Shown here: piece after piece, positions 1 to 6,667 of the stretch
Position numbering within the stretch: the stretch's first letter is position 1
Layout of the letters: each line of letters begins with the position of its first letter
Translations under genes and position numbers: made by a program
The notes under the pieces: model-generated
Told to the model about the DNA's origin: nothing
The model's database searches: none
Seen by the model: only the letters and a program-made list of their open reading frames with translations
Source of the DNA: Tannerella sp.
GTDB taxonomy: Bacteria > Bacteroidota > Bacteroidia > Bacteroidales > Tannerellaceae
DNA: 11,832 bases
Assembly (NCBI GenBank): GCA_031260095.1
Contig: JAIRKN010000246.1
Location: 1 to 11,832 of the forward strand
Reading direction: 5' to 3'

Positions 1-1
1 C

Positions 2-952
2 TACAAGGATGGAAAGTGGGGAGAACTGGAAATATCATCCTCCGAAATCCTGAATATACACATGGCCGCTACATGCCTGCACTACGGACAGGAAGCGTTT
101 GAAGGACTGAAAGCTTTTCGCGGAAAAGACGGGAAAGTGCGTGTGTTTCGTATGGATGAAAATGCGAAACGTCTTCAAGCGTCCGCTCAGCGTATCATGA
201 TGGCGGAATTTCCTGTCAGCAAATTTGAAGAAGCCGTACGTAAAGCGATCCGGTTGAATCAACGTTTTATTCCTCCGTATGAAAGCGGATCGTCCCTGTA
301 TATCCGTCCCCTCCTGATCGGTACGGGAGCGCAGGTGGGAGTGAAACCGGCAACAGAATATCTGTTTGTCGTATTCGTAACTCCGGTGGGTCCTTATTTT
401 AAAGACGGATTCAAACCGGCCAAAGTATGTATCATGCGTGAATATGACCGTGCCGCCCCGAAAGGTACAGGTGCGATAAAAGTGGGCGGTAATTATGCGG
501 CAAGCCTCGTTGCCGGACATAAGGCGCAGGCAGCCGGATATGCCGCCGTACTTTATCTGGATCCGAAGGAGAAGAAGTACCTGGATGAATGTGGGCCGGC
601 GAACTTTTTCGGTATCAAAGGAAATACATACGTTACGCCGGCTTCGGGATCAATCCTGCCGTCGATTACGAACAAAAGCCTGATACAACTGGCAGAGAGC
701 ATCGGGATGCGGGTGGAACGACGTCCGGTTCCCCTCGAGGAACTGGCTACGTTCGAAGAAGCGGCCGAGTGTGGAACCGCTGCCGTCATTACGCCCATTT
801 CACAAATCGACGACCTGGACGAGAATGTACAGTATGTTTATGCGAAAGACGGACAAGCCGGGCCTGTCTGCCGGAAACTCTACGATAAACTGCGCGCCAT
901 ACAGTATGGCGACGAACCGGATGTGTTCGGCTGGACGACTATTGTTGAATAA
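2..952 (+). CDS. ilvE: Branched-chain amino acid aminotransferase, 5' end missing
   Basis: PLP-dependent class IV aminotransferase that interconverts leucine, isoleucine and valine with their 2-keto acids, using glutamate/2-oxoglutarate; cytoplasmic. The frame is open from base 2 and codes in family style (YKDGKW) before the first ATG at 62. The true start is therefore outside the window and about 25 residues are missing; 316 codons remain. In fragment numbering, the LHYGQ-FEG-KAFR signature is at residues 26-40, the PLP-binding lysine is K160 in AIKVGGNY, and the conserved LDECGPANFF and CGTAAVITP segments are near 194-203 and 257-265. These match the IlvE/BCAT group rather than D-amino-acid transaminase. 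It ends with TAA, 80 bp before the next gene on the same strand, and no convincing terminator was seen between them. I am confident of the family; substrate preference within it is inferred. Confidence 0.95.
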   Translation, partial: YKDGKWGELEISSSEILNIHMAATCLHYGQEAFEGLKAFRGKDGKVRVFRMDENAKRLQASAQRIMMAEFPVSKFEEAVRKAIRLNQRFIPPYESGSSLYIRPLLIGTGAQVGVKPATEYLFVVFVTPVGPYFKDGFKPAKVCIMREYDRAAPKGTGAIKVGGNYAASLVAGHKAQAAGYAAVLYLDPKEKKYLDECGPANFFGIKGNTYVTPASGSILPSITNKSLIQLAESIGMRVERRPVPLEELATFEEAAECGTAAVITPISQIDDLDENVQYVYAKDGQAGPVCRKLYDKLRAIQYGDEPDVFGWTTIVE

Positions 953-1032
953 AATTACGCACGCGCCGCTTGCCAAGTGTAACTTTTTTCCAAAAACTTC
1001 GTCTTATTGATGTAATCTAAAAAATAAAAAGT

Positions 1033-1836
1033 ATGAAAAAGACAATGTTTATTTCAGTTATGATTTGTGTCATCGCATTCAGTGCGTCAGGTTGCGTGAA
1101 TATGAACTTCAGCAGCAGTAAAGGGAAAAGAATCATCGGCAACGGCGTCCTGAAAGAACAGTTACGGGGTCAGATGGATTTTAATGCACTTGATGCAGGG
1201 GGATCTATTAATGTGTATATATCCGAATCGTCCGATATGCCGGTCACGGTTTCCGGCGATGAAAATCTTATCGACTACGTCGAGACGTATGTGAAGGAGG
1301 ATGTGTTGTATGTGCATTTCAAAGAAGGGTATAATTATTCCTCAAAAAAGGGCCTGAAAGTGACAATTCCCAATAATGGGAAGATAAAGAGGATTCATTC
1401 GTCCGGAGTTTCGGATGTTCATATTACCGGATGCCTGGCGGCCGATAATATGTCAATAACCACGTCGGGGAGTTCGGACGTAAAAGGGAATGTAAAAGCC
1501 GGTAATGTTGAGGTGAGTTGCAGCGGGAATTCTGATTTTAAAGGGAAGGTAGAGGCTGTCCGGCTGACGGTAAGATGTAGCGGGAATTCCGATTGTGTTA
1601 TTAGCGGCAGCGCCGAGGCGTGTGACGTGTCAATGAGCGGAAGCAGTGATTTTAAAGGCTACGATTTCATCACCAAAAAATGTAACGCTTCGGCTAGTGG
1701 CGCCTCTGATATACGGATTACGTGTACGGAGGAATTAAGTGTGAAAGCCAGCGGCGCCTCCGATGTCTATTACAGGGGGAATGCTAAGGTAGTGAGCAAA
1801 GAGGTTTCCGGTGCATCAGACCTGCGCAAGAAATGA
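1033..1836 (+). CDS. DUF2807 (head GIN domain) lipoprotein with SG-x-SD repeats
   Basis: Predicted envelope lipoprotein. Residues 1-21 form a lipoprotein signal with lipobox SASGC (lipidated Cys21). The rest fits the DUF2807/putative auto-transporter adhesin head GIN family, common in Bacteroidetes and expected to form a right-handed beta-helix. From about residue 124 the chain carries eight SG-x-SD motifs, starting at residues 124, 145, 164, 183, 202, 222, 240 and 259, spaced 18-21 residues apart, as expected for one helix rung each. Middle residues vary (V, S, N, N, S, A, A, A). The last rung is followed at once by a basic tail and the stop. The molecular role is unknown; the adhesin name is a family label, not a demonstrated function. 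The start at 1033 is set by the signal peptide. The last 21 bp overlap the convergent comEC gene. Confidence 0.85.
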   Translation: MKKTMFISVMICVIAFSASGCVNMNFSSSKGKRIIGNGVLKEQLRGQMDFNALDAGGSINVYISESSDMPVTVSGDENLIDYVETYVKEDVLYVHFKEGYNYSSKKGLKVTIPNNGKIKRIHSSGVSDVHITGCLAADNMSITTSGSSDVKGNVKAGNVEVSCSGNSDFKGKVEAVRLTVRCSGNSDCVISGSAEACDVSMSGSSDFKGYDFITKKCNASASGASDIRITCTEELSVKASGASDVYYRGNAKVVSKEVSGASDLRKK

Positions 1837-3123
1837 CGTGGCGAGAGTCCTGCATAAAATAAGAAATAATACGGCAAACGCGGCGAGTAGCATCCGGTAC
1901 CGCCGCGTTTGCATGTATAATAATCCCAATCCCAGAGCAGTGTACGAGCCTGTCACCGTGAACAAATCAAAACGCACGGAAAGAATGGCTCCGGGTATGG
2001 ACGAAAAACGTTCAACTACCCGCATCAGGCCATTCGTCATTATCTCAACGGCCGAGCCTAAACATTCTAATCCGGGCGTCCGGGATGGGATAAGCATCCA
2101 CATCAAAGTGGCCGGTATTAAGATAGTAGCCAGAAGGGATAAAAATAAATTAGTGAACAGAAAAAGCAGTGAACTTTGCTTAAAGTAGTAGAAACACAAA
2201 AACAGGGTTCCCACCTGCGCCGAAACCGTTACCGTCAATGTATTCCAGGGTGTCGCCAGTAAAGGATTTCTTATTTCCGCCAAACGGCTCAAACGGGGTT
2301 GGAGGTATAAGATAAAGAAAACAGCGAGGTATGACAACTGAAAACCAATATCAAACAGATATAACGGATTATATACAAGCATGCAGAATGCCGCCCCTGC
2401 TAATGTGTTATATTTGTCAGGCCTGCGCTTCAACATCCGTCCCGTCAGGTAAATACTGATCATCACCGCCGCTCGCACGGCAGCCGTTGCGAGGCCGGTC
2501 GTATAAGTAAACATCCAGATGAAAAGCATCAGCAGGAGATATTTCAGGTAATGGAAGAAAGCAATCCGCTTGGGCATGAATGAGAGTATCAAACCAATAA
2601 ACGCCGAAATGATGCCTACATGAAAACCGCTTACGGCAAGTAAATGTGATAATCCTACAACCGAAAACCGCCTGCTCATATCCCGTGTCATATTCTTCCG
2701 GTAGTTGACCGTCATGGTGGCAAGCACGGCTTTTTTTTCATCCGACAAATCCAGCCTGTCCAGTTTGTTTACCATAGCTTCCTGCATCTCGCCGGCTTTT
2801 ATAAGTAAGAAACCCGGCGCCGCCTTATGCCCCAGTTGTTGTTCGGCCAGCGAAGTGCGCTGTATGGAAAGAAAGATGAGAAGGAAAGCGAATACGACGC
2901 CCCACACCCAACGTGTATTATATGTGAACGAACCGGGGAGTGCTCGCTTTGAAATAAAAAATGAAATGCCTGTAAAGATAACCGCAACAGCCGGCAAGAT
3001 CATCGAAATGGCCTGCAATGGGAAACATATCTGAAGCAACGTTCCCGCTAACCAGAAAATAAGCGGCCGGATAAAAGGCCGCTTCCGTATCTCATTTGTA
3101 ATAGAGTTTCTGCCATAGCTCAT
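1816..3123 (-). CDS. comEC: ComEC/Rec2-family membrane protein, short form
   Basis: Polytopic inner-membrane protein of the ComEC/Rec2 competence family, whose known members form the channel that takes single-stranded DNA into the cytoplasm. The core is clear: GLSHLLAVSGFHVG at about residues 158-171, then TTGLATAAVRAAVMIS, YNPLYLFDIGFQLSYLAVF, and several hydrophobic helices to the C-terminus. At 435 residues it is short for the family. Two or three N-terminal helices (about 19-57 and 72-89) lead after a brief linker into the pre-core helix (KLDRLDLSDEKKAVLA), leaving no room for the usual periplasmic OB-fold (DUF4131). There is also no C-terminal metallo-beta-lactamase-like domain. The frame is uninterrupted. 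Its ATG overlaps the rpe stop by 4 bp (ATGA), implying translational coupling. The 3' end overlaps the DUF2807 gene. Competence activity is inferred only; it may be a non-transforming relative. Confidence 0.88.
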   Translation of the reverse strand: MSYGRNSITNEIRKRPFIRPLIFWLAGTLLQICFPLQAISMILPAVAVIFTGISFFISKRALPGSFTYNTRWVWGVVFAFLLIFLSIQRTSLAEQQLGHKAAPGFLLIKAGEMQEAMVNKLDRLDLSDEKKAVLATMTVNYRKNMTRDMSRRFSVVGLSHLLAVSGFHVGIISAFIGLILSFMPKRIAFFHYLKYLLLMLFIWMFTYTTGLATAAVRAAVMISIYLTGRMLKRRPDKYNTLAGAAFCMLVYNPLYLFDIGFQLSYLAVFFILYLQPRLSRLAEIRNPLLATPWNTLTVTVSAQVGTLFLCFYYFKQSSLLFLFTNLFLSLLATILIPATLMWMLIPSRTPGLECLGSAVEIMTNGLMRVVERFSSIPGAILSVRFDLFTVTGSYTALGLGLLYMQTRRYRMLLAAFAVLFLILCRTLATSFLAQV

Positions 3124-3779
3124 GGGCTGAGCATTTTTAATTCTTTGATAGTTTCTATCGGATTTTTCGATTTAAAAACAAAGTTACCTGCCACCAGTAC
3201 ATCCGCACCCGCGGCTAACAACCGCTTACCTGTCTCCAGATTAACGCCTCCATCTATTTCAATCAACGTGTCAAGCTCTTTCGAGATGATCATTTGCTTC
3301 AATCTGGCTGTCTTCGCTACGGAATGTTCGATAAACTTCTGCGCCCCGAAACCCGGATTAACCGACATCAGCAAAACCATATCTACCTCTGCGATAATAT
3401 CTTCCAGCAGTTCTACCGGCGTATGCGGATTCAGCGTAACAGCCGCTTTCATCCCGGCATCCTTTATCGCATTTACCGTACGATGCAAATGGGTGCAGGC
3501 CTCATAATGTACATTCATTATATAGCCCCCCGATGCGGCTACTTCGTTTATAAATTTCTGCGGTTCGACAATCATCAGGTGAACATCCAGAGGCTTTTTA
3601 CATAGCGTACGAACCGCTTCCAATACCGGAAATCCAAATGAAATATTCGGGACAAATACTCCATCCATCACATCTATATGCAACCAATCCGCATCACTCG
3701 CATTCATCATCTCTATCTCCTGCTGCAAACGTAAAAAATCCGCCGACAATAAGGAAGGAGCTATTTTATGATTTTTCAT
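3120..3779 (-). CDS. rpe: Ribulose-phosphate 3-epimerase
   Basis: Interconverts D-ribulose 5-phosphate and D-xylulose 5-phosphate in the non-oxidative pentose phosphate pathway; cytoplasmic, metal-dependent TIM barrel. The 219-residue length is normal. All expected active-site residues are visible: Ser9 in APSLLSADF, His34 and Asp36 in HIDVMDG, His67 in DVHLM, and the catalytic Asp176 in IEIDGG. The flexible phosphate-gripping loop MSVNPGFGAQ is at 138-147 and the phosphate-binding end GADVLVAGNFVF at 191-202. The start at 3779 gives MKNHKIAPSLLSADF, the standard N-terminus. A Bacteroidetes-type promoter lies 25 bp upstream (3805-3836). The stop overlaps the comEC start by 4 bp, so the two form an operon. 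Confidence 0.97.
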   Translation of the reverse strand: MKNHKIAPSLLSADFLRLQQEIEMMNASDADWLHIDVMDGVFVPNISFGFPVLEAVRTLCKKPLDVHLMIVEPQKFINEVAASGGYIMNVHYEACTHLHRTVNAIKDAGMKAAVTLNPHTPVELLEDIIAEVDMVLLMSVNPGFGAQKFIEHSVAKTARLKQMIISKELDTLIEIDGGVNLETGKRLLAAGADVLVAGNFVFKSKNPIETIKELKMLSP

Positions 3780-3804
3780 TTACTTCTTAATTATTTTGTC
3801 TTCA

Positions 3805-3836
3805 CAAATGTACTGCAAATCGAACATAATCGCAAA
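3805..3836 (-). promoter_or_regulatory. Bacteroidetes-type promoter for rpe-comEC
   Basis: On the minus strand, TTTG (-33 box, 3833-3836) is followed after 20 bp by TACATTTG (-7 box, 3805-3812). This is a full match to the TTTG/TAnnTTTG consensus described for Bacteroides housekeeping promoters. Transcription should begin near 3798, giving a leader of about 20 nt before the rpe ATG. The -33 box lies inside the left arm of the inverted repeat at 3827-3862. Confidence 0.75.
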
Positions 3837-3862
3837 AGAAAATTTAATTTCTTTTGCGATTA
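3827..3862. repeat. Perfect 15-bp inverted repeat (terminator or operator)
   Basis: Arms 3827-3841 and 3848-3862 are exact reverse complements (TAATCGCAAAAGAAA and its complement) around a 6-base loop. It lies between the short ORF at 3940-4101 and rpe, both leftward. It could end transcripts from the sigma-factor side, but only a weak T-tract follows on the minus strand. It also covers the rpe -33 box, so an operator is equally possible. Confidence 0.6.
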
Positions 3863-3939
3863 CTGAAATGCAACTTACTTTCTGTCTTGCAAAATATCGT
3901 GCAATAAATGGACTTTTGATACATCTTCTCTCCGATATA

Positions 3940-4101
3940 TTAGTTTACTAAAGACTTTCCTACTTTCCGCTTTTGTTCCGGTTCAAATTCGTAAGTGCGT
4001 GCAAAATAGCGAATCATCATCAATGTTCCGGCACGCGGCCCGGATGCTTTTCTTTTCATTTTTTTCTCAGATACAATAACTTCAGTGGTAAAATTTATCA
4101 T
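3940..4101 (-). CDS. Small basic hypothetical protein (53 codons)
   Basis: A short ORF on the same strand as, and 83 bp downstream of, the sigma-factor gene. The 53-residue product runs from MINFTTEVIVSEKK through a Lys/Arg-rich stretch (KMKRKASGPRAGT, about 14-26) to MMIRYFARTYEFEPEQKRKV and ends in SLVN. A second in-frame ATG at 4059 would give a 39-residue protein starting MKRKASGPRAG; I cannot choose between the two starts. There is no signal peptide or membrane helix. It fills most of an otherwise empty 405-bp gap, and the SGPRAGT-IRYFAR core looks protein-like rather than random. From memory only, short Bacteroidales ORFs with a similar SGPR-IR-FAR core exist, but I cannot confirm this. 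Function unknown. Basic charge would suit nucleic-acid or ribosome binding, which is speculation. Confidence 0.55.
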   Translation of the reverse strand: MINFTTEVIVSEKKMKRKASGPRAGTLMMIRYFARTYEFEPEQKRKVGKSLVN

Positions 4102-4118
4102 AGGCAACGTTTTTATAT

Positions 4119-4135
4119 GTTCTTATTATAAGAAC
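4119..4135. promoter_or_regulatory. 17-bp perfect palindrome, possible operator
   Basis: GTTCTTAT, one central T, then ATAAGAAC: 8-bp arms with perfect dyad symmetry. It lies 18-34 bp upstream of the first possible ATG (4101) of the small ORF and downstream of the sigma-factor stop. No T-tract follows on either strand, so it does not look like an intrinsic terminator; a regulator-binding site or a leader hairpin fits better. No partner regulator is identifiable here. Confidence 0.4.
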
Positions 4136-4184
4136 GCCTCTAATAAATTATTATTGTATACGGAAGATGTTTTTTTGAAAAAAA

Positions 4185-4778
4185 TCAAGTTAACGACAGT
4201 TCGATATTATTTTCATCGGCCATCCGGCGCATATTAAGGATCGCGTAACGCATACGGCCCAATGCTGTATTAATACTGACTCCCGTAATATCCGCAATCT
4301 CCTTAAAACTCATGTCCTGATAATAACGCATTTCAAGTACTTCACGCTGGTTATCAGGAAGATGTTTTACCAGTTTTTTCACATCCGAATATACCTGTTC
4401 CTGAACCATGTGATCCTCTACATTTGAATCACATAACTTCATATCGTTCAGAAGATCTACTTCCACCTCATCATTGGAAATCGTATTCTCATTGCGCTCC
4501 TGACGGAAGTTATCAATGATCAGGTTATGGGCGATTCGCGTAATCCATGCTTTAAACCTGCCGTTATCCGTATAACGCCCCTGTTTAATCGTCATGATCA
4601 CTTTCATAAATGTTTCCTGAAATATATCTTCCGTCAAATCGCGATTACGTACAATATAGAAGATGTAGGAGTGGATACTTTTTTTGTATCTGTCTAACAA
4701 AACATCGAATGCGGAATTATTTCCCTGTGCATACAAATCGACCAACATTTCATCGGTCATCTTTTTCAAATTGTTCAT
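4185..4778 (-). CDS. ECF-type RNA polymerase sigma factor
   Basis: Sigma-70 family, extracytoplasmic-function (group 4) type, which directs RNA polymerase to a specific promoter set. The 197-residue protein has the two expected domains. Region 2 spans about 20-95, with RDLTEDIFQETFMKVI in the core-binding helix and FKAWITRIAHNLIIDNFR in region 2.3-2.4. Region 4 spans about 130-185, with LPDNQREVLEMRYYQDMSFKEIADITGVSINTALGRMRYAIL forming the -35 recognition helix-turn-helix in 155-182. An acidic linker (about 97-125) joins them and there is no extra C-terminal domain. MTDEMLVDLYAQGN at 7-20 is the usual start. No anti-sigma or FecR-like gene lies next to it, so control may be transcriptional or by a distant partner. 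It is the first gene after the terminator at 4911-4947 and may be co-transcribed with the small ORF downstream. Regulon unknown. Confidence 0.93.
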   Translation of the reverse strand: MNNLKKMTDEMLVDLYAQGNNSAFDVLLDRYKKSIHSYIFYIVRNRDLTEDIFQETFMKVIMTIKQGRYTDNGRFKAWITRIAHNLIIDNFRQERNENTISNDEVEVDLLNDMKLCDSNVEDHMVQEQVYSDVKKLVKHLPDNQREVLEMRYYQDMSFKEIADITGVSINTALGRMRYAILNMRRMADENNIELSLT

Positions 4779-4910
4779 TACTTTAATGTATTGGTTCGAA
4801 GTAATGTGTATGCTATAGGCAGATTGTTTTTAATTGTCAAACATTAATTTTATCAACGCAAAGAAAATACATTCTTTTAGATGGAGCAAATAAATTAGTA
4901 TGTTTTTTAC

Positions 4911-4947
4911 AAAAAGGCGGAGGTTTATGTACAAATCTCCGCCTTTT
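4911..4947 (-). terminator. Rho-independent terminator after the OmpP1-like gene
   Basis: Arms 4912-4922 (AAAAGGCGGAG) and 4937-4947 (CTCCGCCTTTT) pair perfectly over 11 bp with a GC-rich centre. The stem extends by a few A-T pairs into the loop. On the minus strand the stem ends in a run of five T. It starts 25 bp past the stop of the leftward outer-membrane protein gene and separates it from the sigma factor. Confidence 0.85.
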
Positions 4948-4971
4948 CAGTACAAAGTTTAATTTCCAAGC

Positions 4972-6591
4972 TCAAAATTTATATCCCAATGTTAACGCCA
5001 AGCGGGTAGTTTTTGTTTTTAATGATGCCGGAATAGATTTAACAGGGTCATTACTCTTATACATATCCGTATTAGAAAACGCGTACACATTCGCGCTGTT
5101 GTAGCGATACACACACGACAGATCCATATAGACATTAGGAGTAAAACGATATCCAATACCTACCGTATAATAATTGGTCGGTTTTGAGGTTACCGTAAAG
5201 TGAGGAATCGTCCCGGAAGGAAAAACTTCATCCAGATTATCATATAAAACTTCACGCATAGGCGAAGTCTGCATCATATATCCGGCGCGTACCGCAAATC
5301 GTTGGGTCGCCTTGATTTCCGCACCTAACTTTAGCGTATGCGCCCAAGTATAATGATTATCAATATGATCATTAGCCGGAAAATCTATTCCATAATTATC
5401 ATTCCGAGCCGAATATTCCATCTCTTTATAATTTACGAGTTCATAATCCGCACTAATCAATGCTGATTGTCCCAAAATGAGAGCGCCACTGAATATCCAC
5501 TTTCCTGGCGTACGAAACCGATACTCATTATAGCATTTTTCCGGAATCCATGTCTCAAAAGCAGGTTCTTCATAATCATTATTGTAGGTGCCCGCACGCG
5601 CATCAAAATAATCTGTCATATCATACCAGCGGGGAGAATTATAAGCAACACCTAATCGCAGCATTTGTAAATTCACGATAGCGCCGACATTAACCGATAC
5701 GGCAGAGCCTTCCGTATTCAACCAATTTTCGAGGTATAGATTATCATTCTTTGTTTCATTATAAACAAAAGATTCATCATAGAATGAGGTATACTTATAA
5801 TTAATATCCGTAACCGAAACCGACGCTCCTAAAAATATAAAGTTGGATATATTCATACCAAATCCAACATTATACTCATCCATGTGTCCGCTTTCATTCA
5901 CAAACAAATTATTCTGATAGGGTGATATCATATTCCACTTATCATTCTCCATATAACCAAAAACACTTTGATATTCATTCGGCCCTCCTACATAATGATT
6001 AAAATAATTATCATAACCTAAAACCGGAAGCCAATTACCCGCCAAGTCCTTATTATCATAAGGGTTATTTTCAAATTCATTCTTTGTAATCCCTTCTCCT
6101 GTACCAAAGGCATTTGAAGCAAGCCATGCCGTATAATCCGCCATTGAATACGTCTGTCCGTCATTTGACATCCTGTACCTGCGGTTAAAATTCTTTATCC
6201 GGTTATAGGAAAAACCGAGATTCCAGTTATGTATACTTTCCGAACCGGTCGGAAAATAAAGCGCAAACCCGAAATTATTCGGTGCAAAACGTGTCTTATT
6301 CTGATCAGTGTTTACGCCGCTCCAGTTTGTAAAAGTTTTAGTCATGGAAAGATCTAAACTCCCGGAAATTTCAGAACTACGATAAATCCCCAAGCCTGCA
6401 GGGTTACTTGAAATGACGGAGATATCACCCCCTAAAGCTCCAAATGCCCCTCCCATCGCAATGGAACGGGCCGTACCGCCTAACCCTGTATTGGAAAGGG
6501 TATAAGCATCTATTTCATTACCCTGAGCAAACAACCCAATATTGCAACTTAGCAATAACATACCTGTAAATAAACCTATCTTTTTCATCAT
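4972..6591 (-). CDS. OmpP1/FadL/TodX-family outer-membrane protein
   Basis: Predicted outer-membrane beta-barrel of the FadL/OmpP1/TodX superfamily, whose studied members pass hydrophobic molecules across the outer membrane; Bacteroidetes members are often labelled 'hemin receptor' or 'transporter' without proof. Residues 1-22 are a signal peptide (MMKK, hydrophobic core, likely cleavage after FA before QGNEID). Residues 36-76 hold the family N-terminus: GLGGTARSIAMGGAFGALGG, then ISSNPAGLGIYRSSEIS with the NPAG motif. The rest alternates aromatic/hydrophobic and polar residues, and it ends TRLALTLGYKF with a C-terminal Phe, the usual barrel-assembly signal. At 539 residues it is normal to slightly long. 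Either Met of MM could be the start. It lies 76 bp after the low-complexity gene with no consensus promoter between them, so co-transcription is likely; a terminator follows. Substrate unknown. Confidence 0.88.
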   Translation of the reverse strand: MMKKIGLFTGMLLLSCNIGLFAQGNEIDAYTLSNTGLGGTARSIAMGGAFGALGGDISVISSNPAGLGIYRSSEISGSLDLSMTKTFTNWSGVNTDQNKTRFAPNNFGFALYFPTGSESIHNWNLGFSYNRIKNFNRRYRMSNDGQTYSMADYTAWLASNAFGTGEGITKNEFENNPYDNKDLAGNWLPVLGYDNYFNHYVGGPNEYQSVFGYMENDKWNMISPYQNNLFVNESGHMDEYNVGFGMNISNFIFLGASVSVTDINYKYTSFYDESFVYNETKNDNLYLENWLNTEGSAVSVNVGAIVNLQMLRLGVAYNSPRWYDMTDYFDARAGTYNNDYEEPAFETWIPEKCYNEYRFRTPGKWIFSGALILGQSALISADYELVNYKEMEYSARNDNYGIDFPANDHIDNHYTWAHTLKLGAEIKATQRFAVRAGYMMQTSPMREVLYDNLDEVFPSGTIPHFTVTSKPTNYYTVGIGYRFTPNVYMDLSCVYRYNSANVYAFSNTDMYKSNDPVKSIPASLKTKTTRLALTLGYKF

Positions 6592-6608
6592 CTGCTGTTT
6601 TTATTAGT

Positions 6609-6632
6609 AGGGGGCGTTGTTTTACGCCCCCT
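6609..6632. other. Strong intergenic hairpin between the low-complexity gene and the OMP gene
   Basis: AGGGGGCGT (6609-6617) pairs perfectly with ACGCCCCCT (6624-6632) over a 6-base loop, giving a very GC-rich 9-bp stem in an AT-rich gap. The minus strand has no T-run directly after the stem, so full termination is doubtful. It could be a partial terminator that lowers OMP expression, or an RNA-stabilising element between two co-transcribed genes. Confidence 0.65.
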
Positions 6633-6667
6633 TACTGATTTTGTTTCAACAATAAATATTACTTTTT

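Noticed and set aside
35..520. A 161-codon minus-strand frame opposite ilvE.
   Set aside because: The aminotransferase on the plus strand has full motif support; no family features on the antisense frame.
953..1032. A terminator for ilvE and a promoter for the DUF2807 gene (TAACTTTT at 980).
   Set aside because: No stable stem was found, and the -7 candidate has a mismatch with no -33 box.
4779..4910. A promoter for the sigma factor (AATGTTTG near 4840 on the minus strand).
   Set aside because: One mismatch in the -7 box and no TTTG at 19-20 bp; not strong enough to list.
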